A stretch of 7,109 nt of DNA from Methanoregula sp. Lineage in GTDB: Archaea; Halobacteriota; Methanomicrobia; Methanomicrobiales; Methanospirillaceae. Under the pieces are notes generated by a model that worked only from the letters and a program-made list of their open reading frames with translations, ran no database searches and was not told where the DNA came from. The position numbers were made by a program, and so were the translations under genes. The stretch's first letter is position 1. The number at the start of each line of letters is the position of its first letter. Shown here piece after piece: positions 1 through 5,382 of this stretch. The stretch lies in the NCBI GenBank assembly GCA_030653335.1, contig JAURZP010000431.1, positions 1 to 7,109 on the forward strand. Reading direction: 5' to 3'.

Positions 1-570
1 CAATCCGGCGGCATTCCAGCCTCCGATTGCCCGGAACCGGAACTTTTCAACCGGCCAGTTAAGCAGGTTTTTTGGGGTATTTTTCCGGATGTTCCTGTTC
101 CGGGCTTTATATGGGATTCCGGAGGTTTTGCACGGGATAAAACCGGCCTGTTTGGAGCTGTTTGGATTGAGGATCGGGTGGAGAGGTGGGGTAAACTATA
201 TGGCGGGGTTTTAGCGGGAACTAAAAAGGGCTGTTTTGGATCCCGATTTTAGCTCTGTCAATTCTGTTCCCGTTCAGGAATACGGCAGATGCCCGAAAAA
301 AATATACTTTTTTTATGTACAACTGACTGCGGATATCTGAAATTTTTCCGTGGGTCCGAAGAATTTTAAAAACTCTGTTGAGAGCAGCAGTATATCGTGA
401 AAGTTTGTAGTGAAAAGTAAACGGTTCATAGTGGATGCAAACACGGCGCCTCCCTACCCCATGAATCATAAGTAGGAATCTCCCGGTAATCCGCACGTTC
501 TCGAAGTGATTACTCTGATGACAGCACCATCCAGAATATCGAAATGATCAACATCAGCCTTGACAAGATG
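1..570. other. Gene-poor region, no convincing gene
   Basis: No reading frame here looks like a recognisable protein. Two plus-strand frames are open from the window edge (to about 252 and about 217), but they overlap each other and neither translation resembles a family, so they may be chance openness in GC-rich DNA or the end of an unseen gene. A minus-strand frame at 221-496 has only a GTG start and a basic, featureless product. The first 146 bases hold eight CCGG tetramers, and 296-314 is an A7-TATAC-T7 element. The stretch lies downstream of the leftward HdeD-like gene and is probably intergenic or decayed sequence. Confidence 0.5.
296..314. promoter_or_regulatory. A7-TATAC-T7 inverted AT element (candidate promoter or bidirectional terminator)
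   Basis: Seven A residues (296-302), TATAC, then seven T residues (308-314) form a near-perfect inverted repeat. Read rightward, the A-run followed by TATA resembles an archaeal BRE plus TATA box, which would place a transcript start near 330. Read either way, the T7 run resembles an archaeal terminator tract. No gene starts within a sensible distance on either strand, so the choice between promoter for a small RNA, terminator and chance AT tract is open. Confidence 0.3.
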
Positions 571-611
571 AAAAGAAAAAAAAGTTGGCTGTATGCCGGA
601 AAACCGGGCAC
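571..611 (-). terminator. Hairpin plus T-tract terminator of the HdeD-like gene
   Basis: Downstream of the stop codon at 624-626, the minus-strand transcript would form a GUGCC/GGCAU stem (607-611 pairing with 593-597, one G-U pair) around a nine-base loop. After about nine bases comes a T-rich run (complement of 571-583, which is nearly all A on the plus strand). A T-run after a short hairpin fits an archaeal or intrinsic terminator for the leftward gene. Confidence 0.5.
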
Positions 612-623
612 GACCTCTTACAT

Positions 624-1166
624 TCAGTACGCAATGACCGCTTCGCCTTTCTTCATGAACAGACCGGCAACGATGCTGATGATACCGATGAAGAGGCAGT
701 AGATGCCCACCAGCAGGATTAAGACAAGAGATCCCTCTTTTGGTAGAGGGGCAAAGCCTATCAGGATACCGAATAAAACGGAGAAGAACCCGCTGATACC
801 CAGCAGAACCCGGAATGGCAGATCCTTTAAGGAGTATGCAATAGCCAGTTCTGCAATACCGGTGATGATCGCCCATGCGGCGATCAGGAGGGTTAAGGCA
901 ACAAACATCGCAAACGGCGACATGAACATGAGGAGTGCAATGACCACCCCGATGATCGAGAGGATGAGCACACCCCAGTGCACCTTGCCGTCTTCGCTGA
1001 GGGAGATTGCACCAGTGACAAGCGAGATGATCAATAAGAAGATCCCGATGATATACGCAAAGACTGCCTGCATCCCCACTGGAAGTGTAAAGCAGAGTAT
1101 ACCGATGATCACAGCAAAAATACCGCGGGCTAAAAGTCCGCCTTTTGTAAGAATTTCAGGTTCCAT
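624..1166 (-). CDS. HdeD/DUF308 family six-helix membrane protein
   Basis: This 180-residue protein consists almost entirely of membrane helices, with segments at about 11-29, 33-55, 64-84, 86-110, 118-138 and 145-168. It has the repeated pattern of the HdeD (DUF308) family: an ARGIFAVIIGI-type first helix and a GI-rich helix end repeated across the protein (for example IITGIAEL and ISIVAGLF). Length and helix number match the family. HdeD is linked to acid resistance in enteric bacteria; in archaea the role is unknown, so no acid-resistance function is claimed. The ATG at 1166 is the only start that keeps the short charged N-terminus. No strong Shine-Dalgarno site precedes it, so the leader may be very short. 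It lies about 100 bases downstream of the 184-residue gene, separated by T-tracts, and is probably transcribed separately. Confidence 0.85.
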   Translation of the reverse strand: MEPEILTKGGLLARGIFAVIIGILCFTLPVGMQAVFAYIIGIFLLIISLVTGAISLSEDGKVHWGVLILSIIGVVIALLMFMSPFAMFVALTLLIAAWAIITGIAELAIAYSLKDLPFRVLLGISGFFSVLFGILIGFAPLPKEGSLVLILLVGIYCLFIGIISIVAGLFMKKGEAVIAY

Positions 1167-1195
1167 AGATAATCAACATCGATTAACGATCGCAT

Positions 1196-1240
1196 GAGAT
1201 TTAATCATTTCCTGCACGGCGCAAAAAAAATAAAATTGTG
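1196..1240 (-). promoter_or_regulatory. Candidate promoter region of the HdeD-like gene
   Basis: On the minus strand two AT-rich boxes precede the gene: one around 1225-1240 (ATTTTATTTTTTTT-like) and one around 1196-1205 (GATTAAATCTC). The nearer box would give a leader of about ten bases, consistent with the lack of a ribosome binding site. Neither is a perfect TATA match, and the outer one doubles as a T-tract terminator for the gene before it. Confidence 0.3.
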
Positions 1241-1277
1241 GATTTTTTAACGGGGCTCTAAAAAAGCGATTACCCCG
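1222..1277 (-). terminator. Terminator-like stem and T-tracts after the two-helix protein gene
   Basis: In the minus-strand direction a CGGGG/CCCCG inverted repeat (1273-1277 with 1251-1255) spans the stop codon region at 1270-1272. Its loop contains a T6 run, and a second T-rich run lies at about 1223-1238. A GC stem followed by two T-tracts suggests termination of the leftward channel operon before the HdeD-like gene. Confidence 0.45.
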
Positions 1278-1824
1278 CCCTCACGCTGATCGCCATATCT
1301 GCAATCTTCCGGTACACCAACGCGGTCTTAGACTGTGTCCAGCGTTCGAATACCAGCGACTGGAACGGCTGCCAGATCGTCACCCAGCAGAAGATCACCA
1401 GCACGTTCTCTAAGACTTCTGATATGGGATTTCCCTTGAACTGGGAACAGATGGCAATGCCGATAAATGAAGGAATACAGACGGCAATTGTCAGCCGGAA
1501 CTCGCGGAGCCCGACTTTTTGCGTAAGTTTCATATCCCGCTGCACCTCAACTGCCCGGAGCCGGAAATGAGACCGTATTGCAGAGATGATTGAGTTCTGA
1601 CGGTCCGGTGTCAGATCGGATGCCGGGATTATGATCTCAAGATGGTTGCACATCTCTTTATGATCTCCTTTTGGTACAGAAAGGACCTGATGAAAGATCT
1701 CGGTCTCAGCACGGTCTGATAACTCCCGGTTGTTCTCGGGCGTTGGGTCCTCAGAGTCATAGAAATGAGCGATCGTCCGGAACGTTACCGATGTGCCATT
1801 TTTTTTCTGCTCGTTGTTTTGCAT
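1270..1824 (-). CDS. Two-helix membrane protein of unknown function, next to the CorA fusion
   Basis: I do not recognise a named family for this 184-residue protein. Residues 1-108 are soluble, start with a Q/N/K-rich stretch and include a mixed strand-helix segment (about 60-95, with LEIIIPASD and a helix up to HFRLRAVEVQRD). Two hydrophobic helices follow at about 109-128 and 137-157, separated by a short KGNP turn. The tail is amphipathic (VFERWTQSK...YRKIADMAISVRAG). An N-terminal soluble domain, a helical hairpin and a short charged tail leave both ends on the same side of the membrane, probably the cytoplasm. The ATG at 1824 lies 20 bases after the stop codon of the fusion channel, with a weak GGGATGATG-like stretch before it, so the two genes are probably co-transcribed. 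A role as partner of that channel is inferred only from position. Confidence 0.75.
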   Translation of the reverse strand: MQNNEQKKNGTSVTFRTIAHFYDSEDPTPENNRELSDRAETEIFHQVLSVPKGDHKEMCNHLEIIIPASDLTPDRQNSIISAIRSHFRLRAVEVQRDMKLTQKVGLREFRLTIAVCIPSFIGIAICSQFKGNPISEVLENVLVIFCWVTIWQPFQSLVFERWTQSKTALVYRKIADMAISVRAG

Positions 1825-1844
1825 CTATCATCATCCCATTTGTG

Positions 1845-3401
1845 TTAATCTCTTTTGAGCCATCCCAGATTGAAGTACACCCATGCGGTCAGCACCATCA
1901 CGAGTCCCACGATCGTGACCATCTGCAACAGGGTTGCCGGCCATGGGTTGCCGATCAGGTTCATGCCTAAAAGCCCCCCGACAATAGCCGGGACCATGGT
2001 AAGTGCGGTGAGGACTGCGAGGATCTTCATCACCCGGTTCATTGAAAACGATGTCGTATTTAAGTAGAAGTCTACCATCCACGCAAAGGAATCAGAGACA
2101 TGCTGGGCGTTATCCGAGAGCAGGGAGCACCGGTCGATCAAGGAACGGAGCCTGCCTTCTTCCGGTGTGTCTTGCCCGGAAATTTCCTGTATATTATCGC
2201 AGCACTCTTCTAACGCGGTCTTGGTGTGGAGCAGTCCTGATGTGATCCTGCTCAGTGCCTTCTGGTCCGTGTACATCATGGTTAAAAAGTTTGAGGGAAG
2301 CCTGTTCATCGGCTGGGCTTCAAGGTAGACCAGCTGCTCTTCTGCTGCCAGGATCAGGTCTTCAATCGTGCCCATCTCATCCCGCACAATGAGATAGAGG
2401 ATCCCCGGGCCGGTCAGGTCTATATCCTCAAGGCCTGCAGTTATGGCCACCTTGTTCAGAATTGGCAGCGTGGTGCGGGCAAAGGTCATTACGCTGTCAC
2501 GGTCATAGGCCACCAGTACACCGTCCCAGGAGAACTGCCATGTGCTGCCGGTACCCGGTTCCCTCACGAGCCGTGGGAGTTTTACAAATATCGTGGTAAT
2601 TTTCCCGCTATAATCCGCTCGTGTGTAGGCATGTTCCCGGAGTTTCGCATCAAGAAGGTAGGTGGGGATACCGGAGATCCTTGAAAGGGTGGAAAAGTCA
2701 GTATGGCTTAAGCCAGAGAAATCGAGCCACTGATTGTTCCGGTCAAGACTGGTTGCCGTACTGCTGATCGTTACGGGCTGCCAGACCGGATCTGACTGTT
2801 TGGATCCGGCAGCCGGTTTGGCAAGGGAAAGAGAACGGACCCGCATCCCCGTCCCCTGCCTATCATCATCCTGGTCGGATGTTTTTTGTGCGAAATGCCG
2901 GCTGACTGTTTTTCCCCCACGAAAAAGAACCTGTGCTGCCTGCATCACGCGGAGCACCCGGAAGTAGCTGGCGATCCCGTAACCTGCACCGATGACCAGT
3001 GCAATTGCCGGCACACCGATGATGATCAGATCAAGAATATTCCATGGCGAGGTGAAATGTTTCCACCGGTCTTCGGCAACGATGAGACGGCAGACATACT
3101 CAAGGATGAAGAACAGCCAGATGGCGACATCAAGAATGGAGAGAAAGGATATGATAGCAGCAGGGAGGCTGGCAAAATCAGAAAGGAGAAGGATCGGGAT
3201 GAGCAGGAGGGCGAGTGTTCCCATCACCCACTCGCAGAAGACATCGTTTACTATCTGCCGCAGCTGGCCGGCCTGGTCCTTTCGGCCAATCTCTTCCCAG
3301 TCCTGCCACGGGGTGATGCGTATGCTGGTGTTAACCGTTCCACGGGGCTTATGCAGCTCTGAGAGGTTTGCGTTTTGTTCGTCTTCCGGTGTCGTGGGCA
3401 T
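1845..3401 (-). CDS. Voltage-sensor-like domain fused to a CorA-type divalent-cation channel
   Basis: The protein has 518 residues, against roughly 300-370 for ordinary CorA. The extra N-terminal part has four hydrophobic segments: S1 about 51-74; S2 about 83-108 with the F98-x-x-E101-x-x-x-R105 pattern; S3 about 119-139 with N121 and D124; S4 about 146-162 with R148, R151, Q154, Q157 and R161 at mostly three-residue spacing. These are hallmarks of voltage-sensor domains of the ion-transport superfamily. No S5-S6 pore follows; a hydrophilic linker (about 163-220) leads to a CorA cytoplasmic domain (about 222-450). The CorA membrane part has TM1 about 456-478 ending in G479-M480-N481, the Mg2+-selectivity signature, and TM2 about 490-512 with a short basic tail. 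CorA proteins form pentameric Mg2+/Co2+/Ni2+ channels. The loop after GMN (LIGNPWPATLLQ) has no acidic residue, unlike classical CorA. Voltage or lipid control of the channel is an inference. The ATG at 3401 has no strong Shine-Dalgarno site. Confidence 0.85.
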   Translation of the reverse strand: MPTTPEDEQNANLSELHKPRGTVNTSIRITPWQDWEEIGRKDQAGQLRQIVNDVFCEWVMGTLALLLIPILLLSDFASLPAAIISFLSILDVAIWLFFILEYVCRLIVAEDRWKHFTSPWNILDLIIIGVPAIALVIGAGYGIASYFRVLRVMQAAQVLFRGGKTVSRHFAQKTSDQDDDRQGTGMRVRSLSLAKPAAGSKQSDPVWQPVTISSTATSLDRNNQWLDFSGLSHTDFSTLSRISGIPTYLLDAKLREHAYTRADYSGKITTIFVKLPRLVREPGTGSTWQFSWDGVLVAYDRDSVMTFARTTLPILNKVAITAGLEDIDLTGPGILYLIVRDEMGTIEDLILAAEEQLVYLEAQPMNRLPSNFLTMMYTDQKALSRITSGLLHTKTALEECCDNIQEISGQDTPEEGRLRSLIDRCSLLSDNAQHVSDSFAWMVDFYLNTTSFSMNRVMKILAVLTALTMVPAIVGGLLGMNLIGNPWPATLLQMVTIVGLVMVLTAWVYFNLGWLKRD

Positions 3402-3458
3402 GGCGGTCTGTCCGATACGGGCGGTATGTGCTTTGTATGAACGATCGTCATCGCCCTT

Positions 3459-3692
3459 TTGATTTATAAATACCGTTTCTTATGTACCCTTGTTCTTCCG
3501 ATCAGTGGTAACAGCTGGTCAACATATCTGGAAATCTCCCGGCACGAGTGGCTGGCAGTGCACAACTATACCAGTCTCGTATTTGCAGCCCTGATCATCA
3601 TCCACCTTATCCTTCACTGGCACTATTTCCGGAATATCAAAAAATGCCTGAACCCTGATAAAAAATCCCCGTGTGATATGCCATATCAGTGA
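3459..3692 (+). pseudogene. 5'-truncated DUF4405-like (cytochrome b-type) membrane protein remnant
   Basis: The 77-residue product, if read from a TTG at 3459, carries a DUF4405-type core: LEISRHEWLAVHNYTSL, then a helix at about 36-54 ending in IIHLILHWHYF. His29, His35, His49, His53 and His55 match the histidines that such small cytochrome-b-like proteins use for haem. Family members normally have a complete first helix ahead of this; here only its end (about FLCTLVLPISG) remains. The frame opens at 3441 after a TGA and has no ATG before residue 74. An ATG at 3437 in another frame reads MNDRHRPFDL and stops; removing one T from the T4 run at 3457-3460 would join it to this frame. The gene is probably decayed, or could use TTG as a rare start. 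It sits over the channel operon's promoter. Confidence 0.5.
3461..3480 (-). promoter_or_regulatory. TATA/BRE-like promoter of the channel operon
   Basis: Read on the minus strand, this reads AGAAACGG followed by a TATTTATAAAT box. The purine-rich stretch upstream of the box fits an archaeal BRE, and the usual spacing places a transcript start near 3440, giving a leader of about 40 bases to the ATG at 3401. The TTTATAAA core is palindromic, so rightward use is possible, but the sequence upstream in that direction is pyrimidine-rich. Confidence 0.45.
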
Positions 3693-3744
3693 GCATCACA
3701 CCGATTGCACAGTCTCCCGAACCTCTGCAAAAATTCAGCAAATT

Positions 3745-3755
3745 CAGGTAACCTG
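3745..3755. promoter_or_regulatory. Perfect 11-bp dyad upstream of the MFS gene (candidate operator)
   Basis: CAGGT-A-ACCTG is an odd-centred perfect palindrome 75 bases before the exporter's start codon. Exporters of this class are often controlled by local TetR- or MarR-type regulators that bind dyads, but no regulator gene is present in this window. A looser pair, GAGGAA (3773-3778) and TTCCTC (3805-3810), lies between it and the gene. Confidence 0.3.
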
Positions 3756-3780
3756 TGTCCGAAAAAACCCATGAGGAAGC

Positions 3781-3801
3781 ATTCTTATGGAGAAAAAATC
3801 C
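3781..3801 (+). promoter_or_regulatory. Weak promoter candidate of the MFS gene
   Basis: ATTCTTATGG (3781-3790) and GAAAAAATCC (3792-3801) are the only AT-rich boxes at a suitable distance from the ATG at 3830. They imply a transcript start at about 3811-3826, meaning a very short leader or a leaderless mRNA, consistent with the lack of a Shine-Dalgarno site. Neither matches the TATA consensus well. Confidence 0.25.
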
Positions 3802-3829
3802 AATTTCCTCTTAACGGGTTCTGATTTAC

Positions 3830-5275
3830 ATGAGTGAAAGTACGTCTCCTGACAAAATGTCCCCCAAAGAACTGATGATTGTGATAGTGATCGCGCTCGG
3901 CTCGTTCATGGCCGGTCTCGATGCCACGATTGTGAATATTGCGCTTCCTGATATTGCAAAATCCTTAGACATCTCCACTGTCATGGCATCATGGGTGCTC
4001 AACGCGTATCTCATCATCCTTGTCAGCCTCCTGCTCGCAGCATCGCGCCTTGGGGATATGAAGGGCTACCGGAATATTTTCATTGGCGGTTTTGCTCTCT
4101 TCACGTTTGGGTCTGCTCTCTGTGGGTTATCCCCGACAATTGGCGCTCTCATCGCATCGAGAATGATCCAGGCCGTGGGCGGAGCAGTCATCTCGGCGCT
4201 TGGGGCCGTCATGGTCACTTCGTACCTGTCTGCTTCCCTTCGGGGTCAGGCGCTTGGCATTGTTGCCATGTTCACCATGCTCGGTGCAGCCCTCGGCCCG
4301 GTTGTCGGAGGTTTTCTCACCAGTGCATTTTCCTGGCAGTACATCTTCTTAGTGAACCTGCCGGTGGGAATCATTGCGATCATTCTCGGCCTGCACATCC
4401 TCCCGAAACAGGCACCCGTAACCCCGAAAGCAAAGATCGATATTTTCGGTGTGCTGCTGGTCTTTATTGCGCTGGGCTCGCTCATCATTGGCCTGACCAC
4501 AGTGCAGGGCAGCGACCCCCGGCTTGGGATGATTGCTCTTGTTGTATCGGTCGTCTTTTGGCTCCTCTTCATCGTTCAGGAACGCCGCGGAAAAGAGCCG
4601 CTGATCAATACCAGCCTCTTTGCCAACCGGGCATACTCTCTCCAGAACGTGAACGTGATGCTGATACAGATGGCAATGGCCGGTGTCATGGTCATCATGC
4701 CGTTCTATCTTGAGATGGTAAAAAAGATCCCCGCGGGTGATGCCGGTGCGATCCTGCTCACCCTACCGGTTGGTATGATCCTGACCGCTCCAATTTCAGG
4801 AAAGATCTCGGATGTGATTGGCACAAAAAAACCAATCCTTGTCGGTTTTTTGGTCTGTGCGGTCGCTTTGTTCTTTCTTTCCACCATCTCTGCTGAAACG
4901 AGCGTGGGACATATCGGGATCTACCTCTTCTTACTCGGTGCGGGAACTGGTATAGCATTCTCGCCGCTGAACAGTGCAGTGATGGGCGAGTGTCCGGCAA
5001 AAGACCGTGGGTCAACAAGCGGTCTTGTCAAGATGATGACCAATCTCGGGTCATCGCTTGGGGTTGCGGTCGTGATGCTTGTGGCTACGATCGCTGCAGG
5101 ACCAAAACTTGCCCTGGTCTCTGCCCATGGATTGTCTTCAATGGAGCTTGCGGGTGCATTTGATGCCGCATTCCTGTTCTGCATGATACTGGAAATCATC
5201 GGTATTGTGCTGATGCTCATGGTTCCGGCAAGGGAACCCTCGGGTGAGGGTGGGGAAGCGGGGATTGGGATCTAA
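3830..5275 (+). CDS. MFS drug exporter, DHA2 (EmrB/QacA) family, 14 helices
   Basis: The 481-residue protein has the length and hydrophobicity of a complete 14-helix drug:H+ antiporter. Visible family motifs are LDATIVNIALP (30-40, the DHA motif in helix 1), motif A as SRLGDMKGYR (72-81) in the helix 2-3 loop, motif B around R111-MIQAVGGA in helix 4, and motif C as GAALGPVVGG (152-161) in helix 5, the antiporter signature. A second motif-A-like copy, GKISDVIGTKK (324-334), marks the start of the second half. These proteins use the proton gradient to export lipophilic cations and other compounds from the cytoplasm; the substrate cannot be told from sequence. No EmrA-like adaptor is nearby, as expected for a cell without an outer membrane. 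The ATG at 3830 gives a normal short charged N-terminus. The tail is glycine- and glutamate-rich and the gene stands alone. Confidence 0.93.
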   Translation: MSESTSPDKMSPKELMIVIVIALGSFMAGLDATIVNIALPDIAKSLDISTVMASWVLNAYLIILVSLLLAASRLGDMKGYRNIFIGGFALFTFGSALCGLSPTIGALIASRMIQAVGGAVISALGAVMVTSYLSASLRGQALGIVAMFTMLGAALGPVVGGFLTSAFSWQYIFLVNLPVGIIAIILGLHILPKQAPVTPKAKIDIFGVLLVFIALGSLIIGLTTVQGSDPRLGMIALVVSVVFWLLFIVQERRGKEPLINTSLFANRAYSLQNVNVMLIQMAMAGVMVIMPFYLEMVKKIPAGDAGAILLTLPVGMILTAPISGKISDVIGTKKPILVGFLVCAVALFFLSTISAETSVGHIGIYLFLLGAGTGIAFSPLNSAVMGECPAKDRGSTSGLVKMMTNLGSSLGVAVVMLVATIAAGPKLALVSAHGLSSMELAGAFDAAFLFCMILEIIGIVLMLMVPAREPSGEGGEAGIGI

Positions 5276-5278
5276 GCG

Positions 5279-5301
5279 GGGGACCTGGCTCCTCATTTTT
5301 T
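5279..5301 (+). terminator. Hairpin plus T6 terminator of the MFS gene
   Basis: Four bases after the stop codon, GGGGA (5279-5283) can pair with TCCTC (5290-5294; one G-U pair) around a six-base loop. This is followed at once by A and six T residues (5296-5301), a compact intrinsic-type terminator. Confidence 0.55.
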
Positions 5302-5319
5302 CGATAAATCGGTTTGGCG

Positions 5320-5331
5320 GAAAAATAGAAA
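5320..5331 (+). promoter_or_regulatory. Candidate promoter of the restriction-modification gene
   Basis: GAAAAATAGAAA is the only purine/AT-rich box between the exporter's terminator and the next gene. Typical archaeal spacing would put the transcript start near 5352, about 30 bases before the ATG at 5383. The match to a TATA box is poor. Confidence 0.25.
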
Positions 5332-5367
5332 GATAGATGCAGATGTGCCTTCTTACTTATCATACGT

Positions 5368-5373
5368 GAGGTG
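5368..5373 (+). promoter_or_regulatory. Shine-Dalgarno site deciding the start of the restriction-modification gene
   Basis: GAGGTG matches the archaeal 16S rRNA tail and lies nine bases before the ATG at 5383. The alternative in-frame GTG at 5371 overlaps this site and would itself lack one, so the ATG is preferred. Confidence 0.65.
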
Positions 5374-5382
5374 CGTTACCTG

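Noticed and set aside
221..496. Minus-strand 91-residue frame
   Set aside because: GTG start without ribosome binding site, basic composition, no recognisable family; it spans the A7-T7 element, which is unlikely coding sequence.
510..575. Possible C/D-box small RNA (TGATGA near 517 and a TGATCA further on)
   Set aside because: The C box has the wrong first base and no properly spaced CTGA D boxes were found.
466..876. Minus-strand 136-residue frame
   Set aside because: Lies largely in another frame of the HdeD-like gene and runs through its terminator; composition is that of a shadow frame.
703..1197. Plus-strand 164-residue frame opposite the HdeD-like gene
   Set aside because: Antisense shadow; rich in Pro, Arg and Ser with no domain, while the opposite strand is a clear six-helix protein.
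2886..3462. Plus-strand frames opposite the voltage-sensor region
   Set aside because: Two overlapping antisense frames with biased composition; the minus strand has specific voltage-sensor motifs.
3991..4713. Plus-strand 240-residue frame inside the exporter
   Set aside because: His/Arg/Pro-rich +1 shadow of the MFS gene, which carries all family motifs.
5371..5373. GTG as start of the restriction-modification gene
   Set aside because: It overlaps the Shine-Dalgarno site that is well placed for the ATG at 5383 and has none of its own.
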